A stretch of 36,437 bases of DNA, taken from assembly GCA_022447185.1 (NCBI GenBank), contig JAKVAY010000074.1, forward strand, positions 1-36,437, written 5' to 3'. A model generated the notes under the pieces. It was not told the origin of the DNA, ran no database searches, and was given only the letters and a program-made list of their open reading frames with translations. The stretch comes from Fuerstiella sp. GTDB lineage: Bacteria > Planctomycetota > Planctomycetia > Planctomycetales > Planctomycetaceae. The position numbers and the translations under genes are program-made. This document shows, piece after piece, positions 25,972 to 35,527 of the stretch (its first letter is position 1; the number at the start of each line of letters is the position of its first letter).

Positions 25972-27270
25972 TCAGATTTCTGACAGCGGTTGTGTTGAGT
26001 CACCAAACTTGTTGAGTTTCAGGTCCATTTTTTCCATCAGCGAAAGGTACAGGCTCGACATTTTTCGATTATCACTCTCCAGATAGTCCAGGGTACGTCC
26101 CGTTTTCAATTGTCCGCCGGCACCGCCGCACAGCAGAACCGGCAGTTGTGTGTTGTCGTGACCCCCGGTCAGCATGCTGGAACAGAACAGAATCATCGAA
26201 TTGTCCAGAAGGGTCCGCTCTCCTTCCTGCACCGCATCCAGGCCTTTGAGAATGCGAGCAAGGTGGCTGAGGAAGAACTGGTTCACGCGCAGCCAGTCCG
26301 GGTTGTCTTCTTCGTGCGACAACAAATGGTGGATGATGTGATCGATGCCCAGATTGGGAAACCGCATGCCTGAATGGTCATTATTCAGCTTTAAAGTGCA
26401 AACACGGGTTGTGTCAGTTTGAAAGGCGAGAATCATCAAATCAGACATCAGTTCCATATGGAGATTGATATCCTGTGGTATCTCTTCATCCGGACGCGGC
26501 ATGGTCGGTTTTTCGATTGTCGGTTTCCAGCCTTCCAGACGCTGATCTCTTCCTGCATCCTGAATTCGGCGTTCGACTTCGCGGATTGAGTTCAGATATT
26601 CGTCGAGCTTTCGTCGATCGGGAATACTCACCTGGTTGCGGACAGAGTGCGCATCGGCGAGGACCGAGTCGAGCACGCTGGCATCTGATCGCCTCAATCC
26701 ACCGTCACCGAACAGGCGGTCGAATGCTGCAGCCGGGTACAGTTCCAGCGGTGCTGGTGTTGATGGTCCCGACCACGAAATATGGGAGCTGTACAGCATC
26801 GAATACCCTGCGTGAATCCCTGCGTACGGTCGTTCACATCCCAGGACCAGACTTTTGACCTTTGTTTTCCGACCAGTGTACTGAGCCAGCATCTGATCCA
26901 TGCTCACACCGGCGCGGATTCGTCCTCCTGATGCCAGGCGAGTTCCCGTCAGGAGGTTACCCGTCATGCAGCTGTGGATGCCACAGCCACGTGCATTGGG
27001 GTTGTAGAGACCGCGAATGAATGTCAACTTGTTTTTGTGTTGTACCAGAGGTGCGAGCACCTTGCCCAGTTCCAGACCGCTGTCGGTTTCTTTGGCCCAC
27101 CAGTGTTTCCTTGCGAATCCGTTTCCGGAGAAGACACAGCCAAACCGGACCGGAGGTGCGTTCGACAGACCGAGTGTGTGATCAGCTCCCCGTGTCGGAG
27201 TCGATTCGAGCCAGGGCAAGGCGATACCTGCACCGGTTCCGTGTAACATCATTCGACGTGACAGTTTCAT
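25972..27270 (-). CDS. Tat-exported DUF1552 protein
   Basis: This encodes 432 residues of DUF1552, a relative of DUF1501. The leader is MKLSRRMMLHGTGAGIALPWLE, a Tat-type SRRMML. Diagnostic segments are RFGCVFSGNGFARKHWW, LTFIRGLYNPNARGCGIHSCMTGNLLTG, GVSMDQMLAQYTG, and ILFCSSMLTGGHDNTQLPVLLCGGAGGQLKTGRTL near the end. DUF1552 genes nearly always follow a DUF1587/DUF1592-type cytochrome gene, as here, and the start codon overlaps that gene's stop (ATGA, 4 nt), indicating translational coupling. It is the last gene of the minus-strand operon. Function is unknown; export and pairing with a haem-motif protein suggest a joint extracytoplasmic task. Confidence 0.93.
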   Translation of the reverse strand: MKLSRRMMLHGTGAGIALPWLESTPTRGADHTLGLSNAPPVRFGCVFSGNGFARKHWWAKETDSGLELGKVLAPLVQHKNKLTFIRGLYNPNARGCGIHSCMTGNLLTGTRLASGGRIRAGVSMDQMLAQYTGRKTKVKSLVLGCERPYAGIHAGYSMLYSSHISWSGPSTPAPLELYPAAAFDRLFGDGGLRRSDASVLDSVLADAHSVRNQVSIPDRRKLDEYLNSIREVERRIQDAGRDQRLEGWKPTIEKPTMPRPDEEIPQDINLHMELMSDLMILAFQTDTTRVCTLKLNNDHSGMRFPNLGIDHIIHHLLSHEEDNPDWLRVNQFFLSHLARILKGLDAVQEGERTLLDNSMILFCSSMLTGGHDNTQLPVLLCGGAGGQLKTGRTLDYLESDNRKMSSLYLSLMEKMDLKLNKFGDSTQPLSEI

Positions 27271-30200
27271 GGCGAGTTTTCCAACGGATCGTTTTGGCTG
27301 CGGTGTCGGCGAAACTGTCGACTCTTTACAATCGACAGGACAGCTGCTGAAAAGCGAAATTTGTTTTGCTCCAACTGCGTCTGCATTTCGACCAGTAGTT
27401 GTTCGTCCGACAGTTCAACGGAGCGACCTAACGCATATCCGAGCAGTTTTCGACAAAACTGCTTTGTGAATTCGTTCCGATTCTCCATTAGATACCTCTG
27501 CAGTCCTGACAGACCTTTGAAGGTTGTTCCATTCTGCAGTCTGGCACGAGTGTCAATCGAATTCCCATTTCGGTCCGTATCGCGAAATCGGCCAATTGGA
27601 TCATATGCTTCCAGGGCGAAGCCGTATGGATCAATTTTCGCGTGGCAGGTTGCACACGCTGCGTTGGCCCGATGCTGTTCGATCCGTTCCCGCATTGTCA
27701 GTGTGTCTTTATCGGCAGCGTCTTCGGCAAGTTGCGGGACATCGTCTGGTGCATTCGGTATTTCGCGACCGAGAAGCGTTTCCACCACCCATGTGCCCCG
27801 TAAAACCGGGCTGGTTCGTAACGCGCCGGATTGCTTTGTTAAAACGCTCCCGGTTGTGATGATCCCGCCGCGTCCGAAGCGGCTTACATCGTCGACTCGG
27901 CGAAATCCAGGTCCCTCAACGTCCGGAATGCCGTAGTGATCGGCCAATTCCTCGTTTAGAAACGTATAATCAGCCTGTAGGATTTCCAGTACGCTGCGAT
28001 CGTTGCGAATGATTTCCGTCATCAGTTCCGTGGCTTCCTGATTCATTGCGGTTTTCAGAGTGGTCGTCAATTCAGGAAATCGAGATTCGCTTTTTCCGTC
28101 GTATCGGTCAAAACCACGGAACTGCAGCCACTGTCCTGCAAATTCGACGGACAAGGCCCGGGCACGCGGGTTGTTCAGCATGCGTTTCACTGTTTCGTTG
28201 AGAATTTTCTCATTCTGCAGACTCTGTCCTGCTGCAGTGACTCGCAGCTGATCGTCCGGCAGCGATGACCAGAGGAAATAGCTCAACCGGCTTGCCAGTT
28301 CCCAGCTGGACAACTCGACGGCGACTTCCCCACCGGCAGGGCGTTCAATGCGATAGAGGAAGTGTGGTGATACAAGGATACGTGTCAGCACCGTGCGGAT
28401 TGCTGCATCGTGCGTCAGTTCCTGATCACTACGCAACGATTCGTACAAGTGTCGCAGTCGATTTTTTTCCGCATCAGCAAGTGGGCGTCGCCATGCGCGT
28501 GCGGCCAGTTCGATGACAGCATTCAGCTGTTTCGACTCTGTACGCTCCGCAGACTCGCGGAATTCCGCTGCCTCGGTCTCCAGCGACGGAATCATTGCAG
28601 AGAACTTCCGGGTGTTTTCGATGCGACCGGCAGGCTGAAATCCGACGAACTGCCTGGTATTGTAAAGCAGTTCGATCGGTTCCTGCGAAATATAGATCAA
28701 CTCGTCCCACAGGCGATCGAGCTGTTCGTGTTCCTGACCGTTGAGGACCAGTCCAGAGAGCGCATCATCGTCGCGGAGGAATAATTCAACAGTAACGTCT
28801 CTGTTGACCGGTATGACTTGTGCGAAGCACACCGCCATGGGAAACAATCGGGCAAACGATGAATATTCTTCCGTTGTGAAGGTTTGTCTGCCGGATTCAT
28901 CGTTCAATGCGAGGACATGAGATCCAAACAAACCAATTGAACCGATCATGTGGTTTGCCTGCCTGTTGAACTTCCACAGTTTGAACTGATTTCGACTAAT
29001 GGTGGCAGGCAACTCGGCAGCACTGACGCCAGGAATCGGACCGAAATGAATAGAAGTTGTTCTTGGCATGTGACCGCGTGTCGCGCTGACCATTGCGACA
29101 CGCCAATACCTGGCAGTGGTCGGTTCGAATTCATACTGATAGTACCCTGTGCTGTCGGGTGACGGACTTCCATCTTCCAGGATTCCTCCACCCGCCGAAG
29201 TGGCGTATTCGAAGACCCCTCTAACGGGGACGGTGTACGGTCCGTCTGGATTTGACGCACAGGAAACTTCCATCTCAGCGCCGCGTTCCCCACCCCCGTA
29301 TCCACTCCAAATACAGATTCGATCGATTTCTTTGGCTGTACCGAAGTCGATGACGAAGTGACTTCCGGGGTTCCAGATGAAACCTTCATCAGTGGATTTT
29401 CCCACGGCATTTGGGATCCCGTAAGGCCACGGAGAACGGAATACGCCCGGTGCGGGAGCGTGTGCGAACGTCGCGAGGGTGCTCGGATCACTGCTGTACT
29501 CGGGCTTGATGTGTGTCTCTGTGTTGTCAAGTGCTTCCATGAGGACCGTATCGGATTCACGCCACAAGCGAGCAATATCTGCCATCATTCCGACAGGTTG
29601 CGATTCATTCAGTGCATCCCAAAGAATGCGGACGTATTTCGGACTGAGTTTTCTTCCGGATGCCGGACGGTGTTGTTCTGCGAAGTCTTCCAGCGACATG
29701 TCGCTGGCTGGATGGCGATCACGGTATTGCAGTGTGACTTCGAGATAGTCCGTGATTGGCAGTCGGCCCTGTCGATTGGTGTACACGGCATACAAGTCCT
29801 GGATTTTGCGAGCGGTTTCAGCAATCCAGTCATGACGAACGTCACTTATAGAAAACCGAAACCCGGAAGGCGTCAACACAGCGTGAGCAGCAACCTGTCG
29901 TGCGGCATCGAGGTATCCGGGAATTAAATCGGGCGCCATGGTCAACGCCTCACCCGTATTGGCAAATCCTTCGCCAGCCAGAGAGTCTTCGAGGAATTTT
30001 TGAGTGGGTTGGAGGTCGATACCAGTGAGATCGTGGATGGTGTAGTTGTATTCTGCTTTCGTCAGCCGTCGCATCAGTACCCGTCCGGGATCTCCAGCAC
30101 GATCCTGTGCGTCGGTTTGAACTAACTCTTTTGCCCAGTTTATCAGCTGTGTCCGGTCTTCCGGTGAAGGCTGCGGACTTTGTTTTGGAGGCATTTCGTA

Positions 30201-30626
30201 GTCATTTAATCGGTCCAACACTTTTTGCCATACGCGCGTATCACGGCGAACATCCTCAAAGGTTCTGAAACGCTGCAGATCCAGTTCACCCTTCTGTTCC
30301 GTAGTGGAATGACATTCGATGCAGTATTTCTTCACTAGCGGCATAATCTCCCGCGGGAACTGGTGCGACAGCTGAGTCAGCGAGGATTCGTCGCCAAGTG
30401 CACAACCGAACATCACAAGGAGGAGCGTCAGCCAGGTGGTTCCCGTCAGAACCCACCCGAACAATGATCCTGACGTAACTGGTGGTTCCAGACTTGCGAG
30501 TCCGGCCATCCGGATCCGGCACCTCAACTCATGAAAACGCTGTGTTGTGATGACGACGCGGTCTGTACGCCGGACTCTCGAGTCGTCCAGCCTACGGATG
30601 TCCGTTTGGCGGCGAATCCGGTCCAT
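27267..30626 (-). CDS. Exported DUF1587/DUF1595/DUF1592/DUF1588/DUF1585 protein with an inserted discoidin-like domain
   Basis: This encodes 1119 residues. A membrane or leader segment lies at about 55-75, then the cytochrome-like region with CIECH (102-106) and DYEMPPKQSPQP, then DUF1587 (RRLTKAEYNYTIHDLTGID, about 187-205). A long insertion follows (about 250-690) that contains a discoidin/F5-8C-like domain at about 410-530 (HFVIDFGTAKEIDRICIW, then TARYWRVAMVSA). DUF1595 (ARAWRRPLADAEKNRLRHLY), DUF1592, DUF1588 with CATCHAKIDPYGFALE, and DUF1585 complete it. Typical relatives are near 800 residues. The start at 30626 overlaps the upstream stop (TGATG), but it puts 40 basic residues before the leader; the ATG at 30509 would give a normal leader and may be the true start. 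Confidence 0.88.
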   Translation of the reverse strand: MDRIRRQTDIRRLDDSRVRRTDRVVITTQRFHELRCRIRMAGLASLEPPVTSGSLFGWVLTGTTWLTLLLVMFGCALGDESSLTQLSHQFPREIMPLVKKYCIECHSTTEQKGELDLQRFRTFEDVRRDTRVWQKVLDRLNDYEMPPKQSPQPSPEDRTQLINWAKELVQTDAQDRAGDPGRVLMRRLTKAEYNYTIHDLTGIDLQPTQKFLEDSLAGEGFANTGEALTMAPDLIPGYLDAARQVAAHAVLTPSGFRFSISDVRHDWIAETARKIQDLYAVYTNRQGRLPITDYLEVTLQYRDRHPASDMSLEDFAEQHRPASGRKLSPKYVRILWDALNESQPVGMMADIARLWRESDTVLMEALDNTETHIKPEYSSDPSTLATFAHAPAPGVFRSPWPYGIPNAVGKSTDEGFIWNPGSHFVIDFGTAKEIDRICIWSGYGGGERGAEMEVSCASNPDGPYTVPVRGVFEYATSAGGGILEDGSPSPDSTGYYQYEFEPTTARYWRVAMVSATRGHMPRTTSIHFGPIPGVSAAELPATISRNQFKLWKFNRQANHMIGSIGLFGSHVLALNDESGRQTFTTEEYSSFARLFPMAVCFAQVIPVNRDVTVELFLRDDDALSGLVLNGQEHEQLDRLWDELIYISQEPIELLYNTRQFVGFQPAGRIENTRKFSAMIPSLETEAAEFRESAERTESKQLNAVIELAARAWRRPLADAEKNRLRHLYESLRSDQELTHDAAIRTVLTRILVSPHFLYRIERPAGGEVAVELSSWELASRLSYFLWSSLPDDQLRVTAAGQSLQNEKILNETVKRMLNNPRARALSVEFAGQWLQFRGFDRYDGKSESRFPELTTTLKTAMNQEATELMTEIIRNDRSVLEILQADYTFLNEELADHYGIPDVEGPGFRRVDDVSRFGRGGIITTGSVLTKQSGALRTSPVLRGTWVVETLLGREIPNAPDDVPQLAEDAADKDTLTMRERIEQHRANAACATCHAKIDPYGFALEAYDPIGRFRDTDRNGNSIDTRARLQNGTTFKGLSGLQRYLMENRNEFTKQFCRKLLGYALGRSVELSDEQLLVEMQTQLEQNKFRFSAAVLSIVKSRQFRRHRSQNDPLENSP

Positions 30627-32038
30627 CAGGAAAATGCCTCTTTCAAAACACTGCCGCCATTAAATGTTGCGATTTCCTGCCTGCCACGGTGTTCGAAGTG
30701 CAGGTCGTGTTGGTCAATGCCCATTGCGTGCAGGATTGTTGCGTGAAAATCTGCAGGAGTCACAACACGGTCGATTGCGGTGTAGCCAACGTCGTCCGTT
30801 TTACCGATCGTCTGGCCGCCGCGAATTCCTCCTCCTGCCAGCCACATCGTAAAACCGCCCGGTGAGTGATCACGACCACCTTTCTTTTCAACGCCCGGCG
30901 TCCGTCCAAACTCGCCGCCCCAAACCAGCAGAGTGGAATCGAGCAACCCGCGCTGTCTCAGGTCGGCGATTAGACCGGCAATTGGTTTGTCGGACTTGCC
31001 GGCCGCTGCGGTGTGTCCACCAAGCAGATCATCATGCGAATCCCATCCTTCTACACGTAACTGAATGAACCGCACCCCACGTTCAATGAGACGTCGAGTG
31101 AGCAGACATTGCTCTCCGATGTTGCGGGTTCGGTCGTCATCCAGCCCATACAGTCGTCGAGTGGCTTCGGTTTCACGTGATAAATCGAAGGCCTCAGGCG
31201 CAGCCAGTTGCATACGAAACGCGAGCTCATAGCTGCGAATTCTCGCCTCAAGCTCACTGTCATCGTCCACGAGTTGCTGCAGATGCCGTGCGTTGAGCTG
31301 GTCAATGAGACTAAGCTGATCCTGACGCTGTTCAATACTGACTCCATGCGGCATGTTCAGGTTCGGTATGCCGTCTGCGGCCTTGCCGATCGCCGTTCCC
31401 TGGGATTCTGACGGCAGAAACCCAGGAGCGTATGATGGCCTGGGTCCTCCTCCAAATACGACAAATCCAGGCAGGTTTTGATTTTCACTCCCCAGACCAT
31501 AGCTAATCCAGGCTCCGAGACTGGGGCGGTCGCCGCCAATGGTTCCCGTCGTCATGACGTATTCACCGGGAACATGAATGACCGTGTCATGCTGAAGACT
31601 GCGGACGATACACAGGTCGTCAATATGTTCAGCCGTATGCTCGACAAGATTCGAGGCCCACAGTCCACTTTCTCCAAAGCGGCGGAATCGAAACGGACTT
31701 GCCATCAGTTTTCGCGTACCGTTGCCCTGCACCGCTGAAGCCTGAAAATGGTCTTGGATGCTTTCAGGTGTAACCTGACCGTCAAGACGCGTGAGTTCCG
31801 GTTTGGGATCGTACGTATCAACGTGACTTGGCCCTCCGGCCATGAACAGGAACACGACATTTGTTGCAGCGGGAGGATGCGTGGGGCGCCGGCCCTGAAC
31901 TTGGGCGGGTTGATGTTCGGCCACTAATTTCGAGGCTGCCAGCCAGCCAAATCCGAGCGCCGAACACTGCAGCATCTCACGTCGCGAAGACGCGTATGGG
32001 CCAAATCGCCCACAATGTGTGTTAGAGAGTTTCGCCAT
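30626..32038 (-). CDS. Tat-type DUF1501 protein (second copy)
   Basis: This encodes 470 residues of DUF1501 with a leader containing SSRREMLQCSALGFGWLAASKL. Landmarks are VVFLFMAGGPSHVDTYDPKPEL, IVRSLQHDTVIHVPGEYVMTTG, RFIQLRVEGWDSHDDL, WGGEFGRTPGVEKKGGRDHSPGGFTMWLAGGGIRGG and TILHAMGIDQHDLHFEHRGR. It belongs to the longer DUF1501 group that pairs with DUF1549/DUF1553 cytochrome proteins, and the partner gene lies 56 bp upstream. It differs clearly from the copy at 22155-23468, so the two are not a recent duplication. Its TGA overlaps the ATG of the next gene by one base. It is presumably exported; its function is unknown. Confidence 0.94.
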   Translation of the reverse strand: MAKLSNTHCGRFGPYASSRREMLQCSALGFGWLAASKLVAEHQPAQVQGRRPTHPPAATNVVFLFMAGGPSHVDTYDPKPELTRLDGQVTPESIQDHFQASAVQGNGTRKLMASPFRFRRFGESGLWASNLVEHTAEHIDDLCIVRSLQHDTVIHVPGEYVMTTGTIGGDRPSLGAWISYGLGSENQNLPGFVVFGGGPRPSYAPGFLPSESQGTAIGKAADGIPNLNMPHGVSIEQRQDQLSLIDQLNARHLQQLVDDDSELEARIRSYELAFRMQLAAPEAFDLSRETEATRRLYGLDDDRTRNIGEQCLLTRRLIERGVRFIQLRVEGWDSHDDLLGGHTAAAGKSDKPIAGLIADLRQRGLLDSTLLVWGGEFGRTPGVEKKGGRDHSPGGFTMWLAGGGIRGGQTIGKTDDVGYTAIDRVVTPADFHATILHAMGIDQHDLHFEHRGRQEIATFNGGSVLKEAFS

Positions 32039-32094
32039 GTTGAGCCAGCCATAGACGGATTGTTGTTTGATTCAATGCAGTCTGATTTCTGGTT

Positions 32095-35000
32095 CTACTC
32101 TATGTAACAGAATTCATTCAAATTCAACAGGGCCTGGCTGAACAGCTCCAAACGCGTCATTGGTTCCGGACCCTGAAGCCAACGTTCCTGCAGGTACGCC
32201 ACAGCCCTGGCAGTATGTGCATCTGACAACGCAGCACGGTAGAACAGGATCTCTCCAAGGTCACCGTTCAGCCGCTCTCCATGATCGGAAAAAGCATCGA
32301 CATATCCACCAACTGCAGCGCGGCCACCTGACCCCGCATCAATGATTCCTTTGAGTTCAGTCGTTTCATCAGAGAGCTGTCGTTCATGATTCCAAACGTC
32401 CAGTTCCAGCTTCAATCCGTTCCAGCGGACGACGATCAACACAGGAACACCATCAGCCACGGCATGTGAGCTTTGAATGCGATCCGCCCATTCTCCGTCT
32501 ATGTTCTGGCCGACGGAAATCTTACCGCCGGATGCCATCCGTATCAGACCGACCGTTGCAATGTCATTTCCACCGTTGCGCCCCTTGACGAAAACCACTT
32601 CATTTCGCTGTCCACTGCCATTGAAACGTACAATGGCAAACAGGGTATAGCCGTCTGTAACAGTAAGTTCATGCTGATCGTCGCACGACAGAAAATGATC
32701 TGATTGACCGAATGGGCCTCCTGTGAAACGAATGACGGGCAGACCACCAATTCTCTGGAACGGCCTGCTCACGAATCGCGGCTGACGATGTGCTGTTAAC
32801 TGACTGAGATTGTTGGCAAAACGATTGTTGCCGGCGGTCTGGTCGACCCATGAAAAAACCCGGTCGTTATCCTGTATCGGATTCTCTGTGACAGATTGCA
32901 CGCCGGCGTCGGCACGCAGCCACAGACTGAGGTGTTCGGTTGGTACCTGTCGTTGGGACGTTTCGCGATTTTCCAACGATTGCACACCTGGAGAGTGGTA
33001 CAGCCTGTCGTTCTGCTTTGCAAAAAAGGATCTGGCGGCGTCACGTTCAATTTCGTCAGGTGGACGTCCTAATATGAGTTCGAATGCAGAAACAATTTGT
33101 TGATCGACTTCTGTATTGCCAGTGTGGCTGATTCGATCCGCCAGTGCTCGACTGCGATTCCGAGCAAAATCGTTATTTAGCAAATACAGTGATTGCAGAG
33201 CACTCGTCGATACATGTCGCTCGATGCACGCTTCAGCCATCGCCGTTGGCCCGTCGAACAACTGCTGCATGGCCGGCGGTGCATCTCGTTTCTGAAAGAG
33301 ATACATTCCGCGACGAACGGTGGTTGCTTCTTCGGCAACTGGCACGCCGACTCCGCCAACGGTCCGATCCAGTTCTCCACTCGCCGCCAGCATCGAGTCG
33401 TGGATGGCTTCCGCTTCCAGGCGTCGTCGCGGCCACCGCCAGAGGTAGCGGTTTTCCGGATCCGCTGACTGAACTGGTACTTTCGAAGACTGTTGCCACG
33501 TGCGGGAGGTCACGATCAGGCGATGAATGTGTTTCGTGCTCCAGTCGTGATCCATCAATTCCGAAGCCAGCCAGTCGAGCAGTTTGGGATGAGTTGGCGG
33601 GCTGCCACGGATCCCAAAGTTGCCAGGCGTCTCCACCAGGCCACGTCCAAAGTGCATTTGCCAAATGCGGTTCACCCAGACTCGAGCCGTCAGGGGATTG
33701 TCTCTGTCGGTTAACCAGTCGCAAAGCGCACTACGAGGACGTGATTTCAGGAGTGGAGATACTGTCGGACCGAACGCGGAAGGCCAGCCCGGAGTGACAA
33801 TTGCGACCGGCTCAAAAATCTGTCCCCGAGCCAGTAGATAACTGCGGCGATCTGCAAGACGTTCTCTGTCATGCATTAATGGAAAGTTGCCCTCCATTGG
33901 CAATGTGCTCAACTGATGCGGACTCGTCACTGGTGAATAAAAGGCCCACGTCTGGGACGCGTTTGCGACTATTGCATTCAGCTGATCTCGCAAAATGTTG
34001 AGTTGTTTTTTCTCTTCTGCATTGATGCGAAAACTGTTGCAGCCGGCCACACGTATATTCAGCCTGATTCGTGCAGGTCGATAAGTTCGTTCCTGGGCAA
34101 GGCTGCGTTCAGATTCCGTGGTGTGCAGCAGGTTCCGCATTGGTGATGAGAGTTCATCAAAGCCGTCAGACAAAACTCGCCGTCGTATCTTCAGATCCAG
34201 GTCGAGGAGTTCCTGGGCAACTTTTTCCATGTCTTTTGGATGTGGAGTGTCTGCCAAGACAACATTTCCGGGCAGCCCTCGTTTGAAGAAAGCCTGCAGA
34301 CGATAGAAATCCCGCTGACTGATGGGATCGAACTTATGGTCATGACATTGAGCGCAGCCGACAGTCAGGCCGAGTATCGAACTGGACAGCGTATTAACGA
34401 TGTCCGTGTACATGTCGTTTTCGACCCGATAAAAGTGGAGATCATCCGCACTGATCCGTGCGGCTGCCAGATAGCCGGTCGCAATCAGGTTTTCGTCACT
34501 GTAGGGCACAAGTTCGTCCCCGGCGATTTGCTGGCGAAGGAATTCCGTGTACGGTTTGTCACCGTTAAAACTGTCGATCACGTAATCACGATATCGCCAC
34601 GCGAATGGCCGATCATTGTTTTGAGCAAATCCTTCCGACTCAGCCCAGCGTGCCGTATCCAGCCAATGGCGAGCGATCCGTTCCCCAAAGTGCTCGGAGT
34701 CGAGCACGCGATCCACCAGGGACGCCCAGACGCCGGGTGATCCGTCGTTGATAAAAGCATTGACCTGATCCGGTGATGGTAGCAACCCGTGCAGAACAAG
34801 GTGTAATCGACGAAACAGTGTTCGCTTTGGTGCCGGTTGGCTCGCGTTAAGTTTCAATTCGCTGTGCCGAGCGCCGACAAAAGCATCGATCGGATGCACG
34901 TCGTGCGTTGCTCGCAGCAGATGCCGATTGTGAGCCTGGACTTCAGATGCAACATCCGGAATCGGCGGCCGCTGAACCGGCCGAAATGCCCAGTGCCGCT

Positions 35001-35460
35001 CTGCGAGTGCTCGGTTCGGATCGGGTAGCAATCTTTCGTCCCACGCAGCGCCCTGATCGATCCATGCACGCAGCAGATCGATCTCCCCGGAGCTCAGTTC
35101 GGGACCCGCATCGGCCGGCGGCATCAATTTGTCCTCCACCGAGCCCGTCACGACCTGTATTAACCGACTGTGCGAACTTTCTCCGGGAACCACGAACGGA
35201 ATGCCATCCGTCTCACCCAACATTTTTGCGTAATGATCCAGACGATAGCCGGATACCGGATTTGATCCCTGATGACACTCAAAGCAACGCTGTCGCAACA
35301 GTGGAAGGATGTCTTCCGCGAAAGTCACTTTTTGAATCAATTCCGGGGACCGGCGTTTGGTTTCACCGCCGCCGACTGTTTGAGCGGTTGATTGTGCCGC
35401 GGCGCCAAAACAAAACGCGGCAAAGATAACGGCAAACCACAATGATTCGGAGCGGGTCAC
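32095..35460 (-). CDS. Exported cytochrome-like DUF1549/DUF1553 protein with an inserted LamG-like domain
   Basis: This encodes 1121 residues with a Sec leader (LWFAVIFAAFCFGAAAQSTA). The planctomycete cytochrome region follows, with CFECH at 59-63 and DKLMPPADAGPELSSGEIDLLRAW; then DUF1549 (RHWLDTARWAESEGF, then VGCAQCHDHKFDPISQRDFY) and DUF1553 (LTARVWVNRIWQMHFGRGLVETPGNFG). Just before the normal last block of DUF1553 (LELFSQALLNLNEFCYIE, at the very C-terminus), about 259 residues (839-1097) are inserted that read as a LamG/concanavalin-like sandwich: LSLWLRADAGV, VFSWVDQTAGNN, YTLFAIVRF, GDLGEILFYRAAL. It is the first gene of the four-gene minus-strand operon, 69 bp from the 5S rRNA. No enzyme activity has been established for the family. 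Confidence 0.9.
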   Translation of the reverse strand: MTRSESLWFAVIFAAFCFGAAAQSTAQTVGGGETKRRSPELIQKVTFAEDILPLLRQRCFECHQGSNPVSGYRLDHYAKMLGETDGIPFVVPGESSHSRLIQVVTGSVEDKLMPPADAGPELSSGEIDLLRAWIDQGAAWDERLLPDPNRALAERHWAFRPVQRPPIPDVASEVQAHNRHLLRATHDVHPIDAFVGARHSELKLNASQPAPKRTLFRRLHLVLHGLLPSPDQVNAFINDGSPGVWASLVDRVLDSEHFGERIARHWLDTARWAESEGFAQNNDRPFAWRYRDYVIDSFNGDKPYTEFLRQQIAGDELVPYSDENLIATGYLAAARISADDLHFYRVENDMYTDIVNTLSSSILGLTVGCAQCHDHKFDPISQRDFYRLQAFFKRGLPGNVVLADTPHPKDMEKVAQELLDLDLKIRRRVLSDGFDELSSPMRNLLHTTESERSLAQERTYRPARIRLNIRVAGCNSFRINAEEKKQLNILRDQLNAIVANASQTWAFYSPVTSPHQLSTLPMEGNFPLMHDRERLADRRSYLLARGQIFEPVAIVTPGWPSAFGPTVSPLLKSRPRSALCDWLTDRDNPLTARVWVNRIWQMHFGRGLVETPGNFGIRGSPPTHPKLLDWLASELMDHDWSTKHIHRLIVTSRTWQQSSKVPVQSADPENRYLWRWPRRRLEAEAIHDSMLAASGELDRTVGGVGVPVAEEATTVRRGMYLFQKRDAPPAMQQLFDGPTAMAEACIERHVSTSALQSLYLLNNDFARNRSRALADRISHTGNTEVDQQIVSAFELILGRPPDEIERDAARSFFAKQNDRLYHSPGVQSLENRETSQRQVPTEHLSLWLRADAGVQSVTENPIQDNDRVFSWVDQTAGNNRFANNLSQLTAHRQPRFVSRPFQRIGGLPVIRFTGGPFGQSDHFLSCDDQHELTVTDGYTLFAIVRFNGSGQRNEVVFVKGRNGGNDIATVGLIRMASGGKISVGQNIDGEWADRIQSSHAVADGVPVLIVVRWNGLKLELDVWNHERQLSDETTELKGIIDAGSGGRAAVGGYVDAFSDHGERLNGDLGEILFYRAALSDAHTARAVAYLQERWLQGPEPMTRLELFSQALLNLNEFCYIE

Positions 35461-35490
35461 GAAACTATGATACCTATTCAGTTAAGCGCA

Positions 35491-35520
35491 TTAAAAAGCC
35501 GGACCCTAAGGTCCGGCTTA
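35491..35520 (-). terminator. Intrinsic terminator of the rRNA operon
   Basis: AAGCCGGACC (35496-35505) and GGTCCGGCTT (35510-35519) form a perfect 10-bp stem with a 4-base loop. On the minus strand the stem is followed by a T run (35497-35493), as expected for a Rho-independent terminator downstream of 5S. It ends about 30 bp before the start codon of the following protein gene. Confidence 0.93.
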
Positions 35521-35527
35521 ATGAATG

